Assembly: GCA_900752785.1 (NCBI GenBank)
Contig: CAADWP010000068.1
Span: 1-13,355, forward strand
From: an uncultured Ruminococcus sp.
GTDB taxonomy: Bacteria > Bacillota > Clostridia > Oscillospirales > Ruminococcaceae
Reading direction: 5' to 3'
Length of the DNA stretch: 13,355 bases
Of this stretch, positions 1 through 5,830 are shown piece after piece. Numbering within the stretch: position 1 is the stretch's first letter; each line of letters begins with the position of its first letter. Below the pieces are notes generated by a model. It made no database searches. It was not told the origin of the DNA and saw nothing but the letters and a program-made list of their open reading frames with translations. A program made the translations under genes and the position numbers.

Positions 1-73
1 ATATAAAAAATGTCAATTGTTTTATTGGAAAAATCAGAGTAACAATATTAATTTTTAATTCTCTTAAACGGTT

Positions 74-102
74 TTGAATTTGCAGCGGTATCGGAATATT
101 TT
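74..102 (+). promoter_or_regulatory. Possible promoter of the 91-aa gene
   Basis: TTGAAT (74-79) lies 17 nt before TATTTT (97-102), a moderate sigma-A match about 40 nt before the start codon at 141. An 8-bp inverted repeat, ATTTGCAG (78-85) and CTGCAAAT (111-118), brackets the -10 box and could be an operator or a leader hairpin. The region is AT-rich, so a chance match is possible. Confidence 0.35.
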
Positions 103-140
103 TTTAAATTCTGCAAATACTTATTCAGAGGTGATTAAAT

Positions 141-416
141 ATGGCGAAAAAAGGAATGAAACGTCCGGAATATACACATAATCAGCCGAAGAATAATGAA
201 TCGCATGTGCCTGAGATTCAGGGTAAGGCAAAATCCGGAAAACTTCATGCCAATCCAATAATTGCGGGTACATCAGGTCCGTCACAGAAGGTATGGCACA
301 ACAAATCATATTCGCATGAAATACCGATTTCTACTGCATATACTGTGGTAGACAGCGATCTGGCACGTGATAATATGGAGAATGATATTCCTGCGGCAGA
401 TTTGCAGGATATTTAG
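141..416 (+). CDS. Hypothetical protein, 91 aa
   Basis: I do not recognise this protein. The ATG at 141 has a good ribosome binding site (AGAGGTGAT, ending about 6 nt upstream), which supports it as a real gene. The first 35 residues are rich in Lys, Asn and Pro and look disordered; the C-terminal third is acidic (DSDLARDNMENDIPAADLQD). I see no signal peptide, no membrane segment and no cysteine, so a soluble cytoplasmic protein is likely. The gene ends at TAG 414-416, about 107 nt before the oxidoreductase start, and no clear promoter or terminator lies between them, so the two may be co-transcribed. No function can be assigned. Confidence 0.6.
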   Translation: MAKKGMKRPEYTHNQPKNNESHVPEIQGKAKSGKLHANPIIAGTSGPSQKVWHNKSYSHEIPISTAYTVVDSDLARDNMENDIPAADLQDI

Positions 417-523
417 AACCTGCCCACATAGGAATTGTGTGCGGATTTTATGCAGCAGTACAGATCTTAAAATCAAGCGCCGTTTGGAGGATTTCAAATG
501 GCGTTTTTGCAATGGAGGAACTT

Positions 524-1819
524 ATGGAATCAATATGGAAGGCTAATACGTCATTACCGAATTTTCCGAAGCTTGATAAAGATATAAAAACAGACGTACT
601 CATTATTGGCGGAGGCATAACAGGAATATTAACAGCATTTTTTCTGCACCGGAACGGAGTAAAGTATATTCTTGCGGAAAAGGAGAGGATATGTTCCGGA
701 ACAACCCGGAATACAACAGCGAAAATAACTTTTCAGCATGGACTTATCTATCAGAAAATTATTAAAAGTTATGGTGAAGAGGCAGCGCGAAAATATTTGG
801 ATGCAAATAAATCAGCATTTGAAAAGTATGCGGAGCTTTGCAGTGATATTAAATGCAATTACGAAATAAAGGATAACTATGTGTATTCTTTAAATGATAG
901 ACAAAAGATTGAAAACGAAATAAGCGCTCTTTACAGGATAGGCTGTAAAGCGGAGTATTGCGAGGATATGTCAATACCGATAAAAACTATGGGAGCAGTA
1001 AAAGTTCCTGAACAGGCGCAGTTTGATCCGCTTAAATTTATTTCAAATATAGCTGATGGGCTTAACATATACGAAAATACTTTTGTACGCGAAATGATCG
1101 GTACATCTGCTGTTACCGATAAGTGCAGGATAAGAGCCGATAAAGTAATTGCTGCAACTCATTTTCCTTTTATTAATAAGCATGGAAGCTATTTTTTAAA
1201 ATTATACCAGCATCGCTCATATGTTATTGCGCTTGAAAACGCTCAGAATGTTGAGGAAATGTATGTTGATGAGGATCATAAGGGCATGTCTTTCAGAAAT
1301 TACGGCGATCTGCTGTTTATAGGCGGCGGAGGTCACAGAACAGGTGAAAAAGGCGGTAATTGGAATGAATTGCGTAATTTTGCAAAGTTTAGTTACACTG
1401 ATGCTCAAGAGAAATATCATTGGGCGGCACAGGACTGTATGAGCCTTGACGGAATACCTTATATCGGAAAATATTCACGTAATACACCAAATTTCTATGT
1501 AGCTTCGGGATTCAATAAATGGGGAATGACGGGCTCTATGGTAGCTGCAATGATACTCAGCGATATGGTAATTGGAAAGCGAAACGAATTTGCTGATATT
1601 TTTGATCCATCGAGAAATATTATTAAACCTCAGCTTTTTATAAACGGCGGAAAGGCTGTAAAAAATCTGCTGACCCCGACAGCAAAAAGATGTCCGCATA
1701 TGGGATGCGCGCTTAAATGGAACAGCAGTGAACATTCATGGGATTGCGCCTGTCATGGTTCGCGTTTCTCATCTGACGGACAAGTTCTCGACAATCCTGC
1801 TAATGGGAATCTGAAATAA
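524..1819 (+). CDS. FAD-dependent oxidoreductase with C-terminal Rieske [2Fe-2S] domain
   Basis: This 431-aa protein joins a DAO-type (glycine oxidase-like) flavoprotein to a Rieske domain, as in the YhfW-like family. An N-terminal Rossmann motif, GGGITG (residues 29-34), follows the beta strand DVLIIGG and binds FAD. Near residue 327 the DAO fold returns (YVASGFNKWGMTGS). The Rieske ligands are C390 and H392 (CPHMGC) and C408 and H411 (CACHGSRF). The domain ends normally at the family's usual C-terminus, so the gene looks complete, although many relatives are longer (about 480-510 aa). I chose the ATG at 524 because GGAGG (514-518) sits 5 nt before it and the protein then starts MESIWKANTSLP, as relatives do; in-frame codons at 437 and 512 are less likely. 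The substrate is unknown. It probably passes electrons between an organic substrate or partner protein and the iron-sulfur centre in the cytoplasm. The next gene encodes a redox-metal regulator, which fits a role in redox or oxidative-stress chemistry (inference). Confidence 0.85.
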   Translation: MESIWKANTSLPNFPKLDKDIKTDVLIIGGGITGILTAFFLHRNGVKYILAEKERICSGTTRNTTAKITFQHGLIYQKIIKSYGEEAARKYLDANKSAFEKYAELCSDIKCNYEIKDNYVYSLNDRQKIENEISALYRIGCKAEYCEDMSIPIKTMGAVKVPEQAQFDPLKFISNIADGLNIYENTFVREMIGTSAVTDKCRIRADKVIAATHFPFINKHGSYFLKLYQHRSYVIALENAQNVEEMYVDEDHKGMSFRNYGDLLFIGGGGHRTGEKGGNWNELRNFAKFSYTDAQEKYHWAAQDCMSLDGIPYIGKYSRNTPNFYVASGFNKWGMTGSMVAAMILSDMVIGKRNEFADIFDPSRNIIKPQLFINGGKAVKNLLTPTAKRCPHMGCALKWNSSEHSWDCACHGSRFSSDGQVLDNPANGNLK

Positions 1820-1841
1820 TGATTTTTATATATACTCCCCT

Positions 1842-1854
1842 CTACGAAGCGTAG
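1842..1854. promoter_or_regulatory. Dyad next to the -35 box (candidate operator)
   Basis: CTACG-AAG-CGTAG is a perfect 5-bp inverted repeat with a 3-nt centre. It ends one base before the -35 hexamer of the HTH-desulfoferrodoxin gene. That position suits an operator, perhaps for autoregulation by the encoded regulator. There is no T-tract, so it is unlikely to be a terminator for the gene before it. Confidence 0.4.
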
Positions 1855-1855
1855 G

Positions 1856-1884
1856 TTGCATATCTCAAAATAATACTGTATAAT
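1856..1884 (+). promoter_or_regulatory. Sigma-A promoter of the HTH-desulfoferrodoxin gene
   Basis: TTGCAT (1856-1861) and a perfect TATAAT (1879-1884) are separated by 17 nt. The start codon is 30 nt downstream, giving a short leader. The gene can therefore be transcribed independently of the oxidoreductase. Confidence 0.8.
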
Positions 1885-1913
1885 TAAATTACAGAAAAAT
1901 TTTGGGAGGACTT

Positions 1914-2507
1914 ATGAATAATTATGTGTCAGCGTCAACAATAAAGACGCTTCGTGAAAAGAAAAAAATAACACAGTCACAACTTGGGGAGATCATCGGA
2001 GTAAGTGATAAAACGATCTCTAAATGGGAAACTGCAAGAGGTTTGCCGGATATAACAATGCTTGAGCCTCTCGCAAAGGCTTTAGGAATATCGGTAATGG
2101 AACTGCTCACCGGGAACTGCGTTTCAAACTGTAATAAGAGCAGTAATATGCTTCGTTCATCGCTTTATGTTTGTCCTGTATGCGGAAATATTGTCCGTAC
2201 AGCAGGTCAGGCTGCTATAAGCTGCTGCGGAGTTAACCTGCCTGTTCTTGAAGCAGAAAGCTGTGATAATGAGCATGAGATCTGCTTTGAAAGAATAGAA
2301 ACTGATATTTATGTAACTCTTGACCACTCAATGAGTAAGGATCATTATATTTCATTTCTTGCTTATGTTACCACAGATAGATTTGAAGTGATAAAGCTAT
2401 ATCCGGAGGGTGAGGCTCATGGAAGGTTTGCTCTTCGCGGTTTGAATGGTCATGGAATATTATATGCTTACTGCAATCGGCATGGACTTTTTATTAAAAA
2501 AATATAA
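1914..2507 (+). CDS. XRE-type HTH regulator fused to a desulfoferrodoxin/superoxide reductase-like domain
   Basis: This 197-aa protein has three parts. Residues 5-66 are an XRE (Cro/C1) DNA-binding domain: TIKTLREKKKITQSQLGEII, then SDKTISKWETARGLPDI. Residues 87-105 carry CPVC and CC (C87, C90, C104, C105), the Fe(Cys)4 pattern of desulforedoxin with a slightly short spacing of 13 instead of about 15. Residues 119-197 resemble the catalytic domain of superoxide reductase: H121, H138, H144 (HSMSKDHYI), and C187 and H190 (YCNRHGLF) match its four His and one Cys iron ligands. The Glu-Lys pair before the first His in active enzymes is Asn-Glu here, so the domain may sense rather than catalyse. 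I chose ATG 1914 over TTG 1902 because GGGAGGA (1904-1910) precedes it and would lie inside the longer reading frame; the gap is a little short. The likely role is a cytoplasmic regulator responding to oxygen, superoxide or iron state (inference). Its stop codon TAA uses the first base of the element at 2507. Confidence 0.85.
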   Translation: MNNYVSASTIKTLREKKKITQSQLGEIIGVSDKTISKWETARGLPDITMLEPLAKALGISVMELLTGNCVSNCNKSSNMLRSSLYVCPVCGNIVRTAGQAAISCCGVNLPVLEAESCDNEHEICFERIETDIYVTLDHSMSKDHYISFLAYVTTDRFEVIKLYPEGEAHGRFALRGLNGHGILYAYCNRHGLFIKKI

Positions 2508-2669
2508 GAACCTGTCTTCAAAATATATAGCGCATGTGTTTTCAGCAAATTTTGACGCTTACTGCGTTAAAAAGCCTTGAAATACGTCAGCATTCCTGCG
2601 GATTTTTGCATTGCAATCGAAAAAATTATGCTCGAAAATACGCATACGAATCTTGTGATGACAGGTTCT
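2507..2669. mobile_element. MITE-like element, 163 bp, with terminal inverted repeats and flanking TA
   Basis: The left end AGAACCTGTCTTCA and the right end TGATGACAGGTTCT are inverted repeats matching at 13 of 14 positions. Similarity between the two halves continues inward for about 50 bp (GCGCATGTGTTTTC against GTATGCGTATTTTC), so the whole element can fold into a long imperfect hairpin. It is flanked by TA on both sides (2505-2506 and 2670-2671), the target duplication expected of IS630/Tc1-type transposition. It has no coding capacity, so it would be a non-autonomous element moved by a transposase elsewhere. The left TA plus the first A of the element form the TAA stop codon of the gene before it. 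Confidence 0.7.
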
Positions 2670-2671
2670 TA

Positions 2672-2852
2672 CAGGCTGCAATCTTCATATTCTCTTTGTC
2701 CCATTTGTTATTGGACGCTCTTTTAGATCGTGAAACAGTCAAATGTATCACCTTGTTATTTTTATAATATCATAAATTGTTACGGTTTAACAGTGTTAAA
2801 AATAAACAAAATACATAATTATATTTGTGTGAATTTTTTATTTTGTTTTGTA
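2672..2852. other. Gene-free stretch before trmB
   Basis: AT-rich sequence between the MITE-like element and the trmB promoter, without a credible gene on either strand. The only structure I see is a small inverted repeat, TTTAAC-AGT-GTTAAA, at 2786-2800. If the element is removed together with one TA, the first 55 bases could encode a former C-terminal tail of the upstream regulator (see findings). Confidence 0.5.
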
Positions 2853-2881
2853 TTGATATATATACGGGTATATGATATAAT
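2853..2881 (+). promoter_or_regulatory. Sigma-A promoter of trmB
   Basis: TTGATA (2853-2858) and TATAAT (2876-2881) are separated by exactly 17 nt, 43 nt before the trmB start codon. It probably drives both trmB and the small gene behind it. Confidence 0.8.
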
Positions 2882-2923
2882 TATTATAAAAGTTAGCGAT
2901 AACCAAAATTTTTGGAGGTTTTT

Positions 2924-3586
2924 ATGCGTATCAGACATAAACCATGGGCGAAACCCGAACTGGAGGCTTGTCCTTTTTATATCCATGACCCTAAAAGCTG
3001 CATTGGAAATTGGAACAATCTTTTTTCAGATCCCGATAAGCCGCTTTACGTAGAGCTTGGATGCGGAAAAGGAGGATTTATATCTCAGGCTGTTCCGGCT
3101 CACCCTGAGATTAATTTTGTTGCTATGGACATAAAAAACGAAATGCTTGTGCTTGCCAAACGGAAGCTTGAAACTGCCTTTGGTAAGTCCGGTCAATTTG
3201 CTGACAATGTAAAAATAGCTATCCAGAATATAGAACAGATCGGACTTGCATGGAACGAAAACGACCATGTTGAAAGGATCTACATAAATTTTTGCAATCC
3301 CTGGCCTAAAAAGAAGCACAAAAAACGCCGTCTTACTCATACCCGTCAGCTTCTTGAGTATAAAAAGTTTCTACATGGCGAGCTTTGGTTTAAAACTGAT
3401 GACGATGATCTCTTTCAGGAGTCTTTTGACTATTTTAATGAAGCAGGTTACAAAATAATCTTCAAAACCTTTGACCTCCATTCTGAAAAAGGAATTGAAA
3501 ACTTTATTACCGAGCATGAAAAAATGTTTACAGAAGAAGGAAAAAAGATAAAGTTTCTTATTGCAGAACCAATAAGGGAGAATTAG
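2924..3586 (+). CDS. trmB: tRNA (guanine-N7-)-methyltransferase TrmB
   Basis: This 220-aa enzyme transfers methyl from S-adenosylmethionine to N7 of G46 in the variable loop of tRNA, in the cytoplasm. The family start MRIRHKPWAKPEL is present. The SAM-binding loop is ELGCGKGGF (residues 44-52) and the acidic residue ending the next strand is D69. The family signature follows at 122-137 (NFCNPWPKKKHKKRRL), then FKTDDDDLF (157-164) and TEHEKMF (196-202). The residue before PWP is Asn125, where the E. coli and B. subtilis enzymes have Asp. I chose ATG 2924 because GGAGG (2914-2918) ends 5 nt upstream; TTG 2912 would overlap that site. Length is normal for the family. The next gene starts one base after the stop codon, so the two are translationally coupled. 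Confidence 0.95.
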   Translation: MRIRHKPWAKPELEACPFYIHDPKSCIGNWNNLFSDPDKPLYVELGCGKGGFISQAVPAHPEINFVAMDIKNEMLVLAKRKLETAFGKSGQFADNVKIAIQNIEQIGLAWNENDHVERIYINFCNPWPKKKHKKRRLTHTRQLLEYKKFLHGELWFKTDDDDLFQESFDYFNEAGYKIIFKTFDLHSEKGIENFITEHEKMFTEEGKKIKFLIAEPIREN

Positions 3587-3587
3587 T

Positions 3588-3794
3588 ATGGAATACGAAA
3601 AATCAGGAAAAAATTTTCAGTTTGGCTTTGGCTCAATGACTGCGGCAGGGACGGGAAATATCACAAACGCTCAGAACGTCCCAAAAGAAATTAAAACCAA
3701 ATATGACAAAAAATCTATAATACGCAGTGCTGCAAAAGCGTCAATACTTTCGGCGGCAGTAATTCTGAAACACAAATCCAAAAAAAATAAATAA
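3588..3794 (+). CDS. Small basic hypothetical protein coupled to trmB, 68 aa
   Basis: I do not recognise this protein. Its ATG lies one base after the trmB stop codon, and AGGGAG (3575-3580), inside the end of trmB, serves as its ribosome binding site, so it should be co-transcribed and translationally coupled. The N-terminal half is rich in Gly, Asn and Thr (FQFGFGSMTAAGTGNITNAQ). The C-terminal half is strongly basic (KEIKTKYDKK, KHKSKKNK) around a short hydrophobic stretch, AKASILSAAVILK (residues 49-61). That stretch is too short for a confident membrane span; it could be an amphipathic helix. The Lys-rich end would suit binding to RNA or to the membrane surface (inference). Confidence 0.65.
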   Translation: MEYEKSGKNFQFGFGSMTAAGTGNITNAQNVPKEIKTKYDKKSIIRSAAKASILSAAVILKHKSKKNK

Positions 3795-3819
3795 GTTTTG
3801 AAATTTCACAATTCATCCC

Positions 3820-3848
3820 TTGACTTTTTAAGAATTATGTAATATAAT
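3820..3848 (+). promoter_or_regulatory. Sigma-A promoter of the stalk protein gene
   Basis: TTGACT (3820-3825) and a perfect TATAAT (3843-3848) are separated by 17 nt. Transcription should start near 3855, giving a leader of about 95 nt that includes a short stem, CCGA-TAATTC-TCGG, at about 3916-3929. Confidence 0.85.
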
Positions 3849-3951
3849 AAAAATATTGATTCGTAAAACAGTTTTTGTGAGGTTTGTCATAAAGCTATTT
3901 TAACAAAATTTCTGCCGATAATTCTCGGACAGGCTCTAAGGAGTGTTTTAT

Positions 3952-4530
3952 ATGACCAGAATAAGGGAATTTTTTGTAAATCTAAAAAAATCGACTAAAA
4001 TTACTATGATATCATGCGGATGTTTTATTGCGCTTACGTTTTTTATACTCTGTTTTTTCATTATGTTTCCGATTACTCCATCGGACAGAGTTCTGAAAGC
4101 GCTCGGACGTGAAAGCGTTTCAAAACAGAACACTGTTACCGGCACCGTAACTACTTCTCCGGATGCAAGTTCGAATGAAAATACTACTTCTGCAATTGTA
4201 ACAACTCGCAATCATGACCATACTGATTTTGAGATTATTGTCACTACAGGCGTAGGCTTTACTGTTTCCGGCAATAAAATTCCTGTTGATCCAAACCCTG
4301 TGGTTGATCCTAACGACCCGCCAATTCCACCGGTCGATGTTCCAGATCCTACTGATCCGCCTGAACCGACTGATGCAACATATCCTATAGAAACAACAGA
4401 ACCCGTTATCCCCACTGATTCCACACCGTCTACCGAATCTCCCATAGTTACGGATACTCCTCCGGATATTCCGTCTACAGAGGAGCAGCCTCAGCCCACT
4501 AACGGTGATAATGACGAACAAACATGGTAG
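3952..4530 (+). CDS. Single-pass membrane protein with Pro/Thr-rich outer stalk
   Basis: This 192-aa protein belongs to no family I recognise. Residues 1-16 are basic (RIREFFVNLKKSTK), residues 17-40 form one strongly hydrophobic helix containing two Cys, and the rest is hydrophilic. By the positive-inside rule the short N-terminus is in the cytoplasm and the long C-terminus outside. Residues 55-95 are rich in Thr and Ser. From 110 to 186 the chain is dominated by Pro, Asp, Thr and Glu with irregular repeats of the type DPxDPP and PTxxT, and looks like an extended disordered stalk or wall-spanning linker, possibly O-glycosylated. A small charged cluster (NHDHTDFE, 87-94) breaks the pattern. 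I chose ATG 3952 because AAGGAG (3938-3943) lies 8 nt upstream. There is no LPxTG motif and no catalytic domain. The gene stands alone between its own promoter and terminator. Confidence 0.75.
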   Translation: MTRIREFFVNLKKSTKITMISCGCFIALTFFILCFFIMFPITPSDRVLKALGRESVSKQNTVTGTVTTSPDASSNENTTSAIVTTRNHDHTDFEIIVTTGVGFTVSGNKIPVDPNPVVDPNDPPIPPVDVPDPTDPPEPTDATYPIETTEPVIPTDSTPSTESPIVTDTPPDIPSTEEQPQPTNGDNDEQTW

Positions 4531-4547
4531 TCCTAATATCCGAAATT

Positions 4548-4572
4548 AAAGACCGCTTTGCGGTCTTTTTTA
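4548..4572 (+). terminator. Rho-independent terminator
   Basis: AAAGACCGC (4548-4556), loop TTT, GCGGTCTTT (4560-4568): a perfect 9-bp stem running straight into a T-tract. It ends the transcript of the stalk protein gene. Confidence 0.9.
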
Positions 4573-4618
4573 TATAAATTCCTTCTGTTAAAAATCAAGA
4601 AAAAAATCGTCTTAACTA

Positions 4619-4647
4619 TTGCATTTTTTTCCAAAGTATGATACAAT
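4619..4647 (+). promoter_or_regulatory. Sigma-A promoter of fba
   Basis: TTGCAT (4619-4624) and TACAAT (4642-4647) are separated by 17 nt. Transcription should start near 4654, leaving a leader of about 79 nt. Confidence 0.75.
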
Positions 4648-4657
4648 TATTATTGAT

Positions 4658-4705
4658 AGGGTGTTTTTCACCCTGCAATGAGTTTTTCTGTGTTTTCGGA
4701 AAAAC
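4658..4705 (+). promoter_or_regulatory. Two hairpins in the fba mRNA leader
   Basis: The first hairpin is AGGGTG (4658-4663), loop of five T, CACCCT (4669-4674), only a few bases from the predicted 5' end of the mRNA. The second is GTTTTTC (4682-4688) pairing with GAAAAAC (4699-4705). Neither covers the ribosome binding site AGGAGG (4718-4723). A 5'-terminal hairpin often protects an abundant mRNA from decay, which would fit a glycolytic gene (inference). Confidence 0.5.
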
Positions 4706-4732
4706 AAATGAAAATTCAGGAGGAATTTATCT

Positions 4733-5596
4733 ATGTTAGTTTCAGCTTCGGAAATGCTCCGTAAAGCAAGAGACGGCAAATATGCTGTCGGACAGTTCAA
4801 TATCAACAATCTTGAGTGGACAAAGGCTATCCTTCTCACAGCTCAGGAGCTTAACTCGCCTGTTATTCTCGGCGTTTCAGAGGGAGCAGGAAAGTACATG
4901 ACAGGCTTTAAAACTGTTGCTGCTATGGTTAAGGCTATGGACGAATCTCTCGGTATTACAGTTCCTGTTGCTCTGCACCTTGACCACGGCTCCTATGATG
5001 GCTGCTATAAGTGCATTAAGGCTGGCTTTACTTCTATCATGTTTGACGGCTCTCATTTCCCGATTGAGGAGAATATTGCTAAAACAACCGAGCTTGTAAA
5101 TGTTGCTCATGGTCTTGGTCTTTCTATTGAGGCTGAGGTAGGCGCTATCGGCGGCGAAGAAGACGGCGTTGTCGGTAAGGGTGAATGCGCAGATCCCAAC
5201 GAGTGCAAGATGATCGCTGATCTTGGAGTTGATTTCCTTGCAGCAGGTATTGGCAACATTCATGGCGTATATCCTGAAAATTGGGAGGGACTCAGCTTTG
5301 ATACCCTTGAGGCTATCAATAAGACTGTAGGAGAAATGCCTCTCGTTCTTCACGGTGGTACAGGTATTCCTGATGATATGATTACAAAGGCTATTTCTCT
5401 CGGCGTTGCTAAGATCAATGTAAATACAGAATGCCAGCTTGTATTTGCTGACGCAACAAGAAGCTACATTGAAGCAGGTAAGGACAAGTCCGGCAAGGGC
5501 TTCGATCCGAGAAAGCTTCTTGCTCCCGGATTTGAAGCTATAAAGGCTAAGGTTAAGGAGAAAATGGAGCTTTTCGGAAGTGTAAACAAAGCATAA
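4733..5596 (+). CDS. fba: Class II fructose-1,6-bisphosphate aldolase
   Basis: This 287-aa zinc enzyme reversibly splits fructose 1,6-bisphosphate into dihydroxyacetone phosphate and glyceraldehyde 3-phosphate, in glycolysis and gluconeogenesis in the cytoplasm. The class II hallmarks are visible: LHLDHG (81-86) with catalytic D84 and zinc ligand H85, EAEVG with E135, GNIHGVY with zinc ligand H177, and LHGGTGI with zinc ligand H207. The phosphate-binding segment KINVNTE and the C-terminal DPRKLL are also present. The length is standard. AGGAGG (4718-4723) lies 9 nt before the ATG. Codons look more optimised than those of the neighbours (many GCT, CTT, AAG), as expected for a highly expressed gene. 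It is a single-gene unit with its own promoter and tandem terminators. Related sugar-bisphosphate aldolases, for example for tagatose, cannot be fully excluded, but the sequence reads as a typical clostridial Fba. Confidence 0.95.
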   Translation: MLVSASEMLRKARDGKYAVGQFNINNLEWTKAILLTAQELNSPVILGVSEGAGKYMTGFKTVAAMVKAMDESLGITVPVALHLDHGSYDGCYKCIKAGFTSIMFDGSHFPIEENIAKTTELVNVAHGLGLSIEAEVGAIGGEEDGVVGKGECADPNECKMIADLGVDFLAAGIGNIHGVYPENWEGLSFDTLEAINKTVGEMPLVLHGGTGIPDDMITKAISLGVAKINVNTECQLVFADATRSYIEAGKDKSGKGFDPRKLLAPGFEAIKAKVKEKMELFGSVNKA

Positions 5597-5606
5597 TTTT
5601 TATAAT

Positions 5607-5636
5607 AAAAAGTCCGACATATTTGCCGGGCTTTTT
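5607..5636 (+). terminator. Terminator of fba, first of two
   Basis: AAAAGTCCG (5608-5616) pairs with CGGGCTTTT (5627-5635) with one G-T wobble, followed by a T-tract. The loop is about 10 nt. Confidence 0.75.
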
Positions 5637-5639
5637 AAT

Positions 5640-5677
5640 GCGGTACCGTACATTAAACGTATGGTACTGCTTTTTTA
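5640..5677 (+). terminator. Terminator of fba, second of two
   Basis: GCGGTACCGTAC (5640-5651) pairs with GTATGGTACTGC (5659-5670) over 12 bp, two of them G-T wobbles, with a 7-nt loop and then six T. Together with the first hairpin it should insulate the strong fba transcript from the glycoside hydrolase gene. Confidence 0.8.
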
Positions 5678-5830
5678 TTATGGTGTGTTAATGTTATATA
5701 GACGTTATTTGATAAGTCAAATTTAAAAAGCTTTGACTATTCTGTTAAACATTAGCTTACTGCATTATGGCAGTATATACTCAAAATTGGTTAACATATC
5801 GCTTTTTTGGTGGACTTTGTGAATAAAGTA
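5678..5830. other. Upstream region of the glycoside hydrolase gene, with possible operators
   Basis: There is no gene here. An inverted repeat, TACTGC-ATTATG-GCAGTA (5758-5775), lies about 55 nt before the -35 box. A loose motif with GTTAA recurs at about 5687, 5742, 5788, 5880 and 5921. These are the sort of sites a sugar-responsive repressor or activator could use, but I cannot match them to a known regulator. Confidence 0.35.

Noticed and set aside
414..423. TAGAACCTGC after the first small gene, like the end of the MITE (TAAGAACCTGTC)
   Set aside because: Only about eight bases match, and no inverted partner such as GCAGGTTC occurs downstream, so a second element is not supported.
498..587. 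A 29-codon frame (MAFLQWRNLW...) with a strong GGAGG 7 nt upstream, overlapping the start of the flavoprotein gene in another frame
   Set aside because: The GGAGG at 514-518 and ATG 524 explain the flavoprotein start well, and the short peptide has no recognisable features; it could be a leader peptide but nothing else supports it.
2534..2767. 77-codon plus-strand frame
   Set aside because: It starts inside the MITE-like element and runs out of it, lacks a ribosome binding site and has no protein-like features.
2778..2791. TTGTTA-CGGTT-TAACAG upstream of trmB as a Rex operator
   Set aside because: The half-sites resemble Rex sites but the spacing is wrong and the promoter lies 60 nt further downstream.
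2730..3053. 107-codon frame overlapping the start of trmB
   Set aside because: It is out of frame with trmB, runs through its promoter, and is full of AT-derived residues; a chance frame.
4120..4521. Minus-strand frames of 133 and 77 codons over the stalk protein gene
   Set aside because: They are reverse images of Pro/Thr-rich codons, with low-complexity Gly/Ser or Arg/Ile composition and no ribosome binding site.
4877..5353. 158-codon minus-strand frame inside fba
   Set aside because: It lies opposite a strongly conserved enzyme gene and has no independent support.
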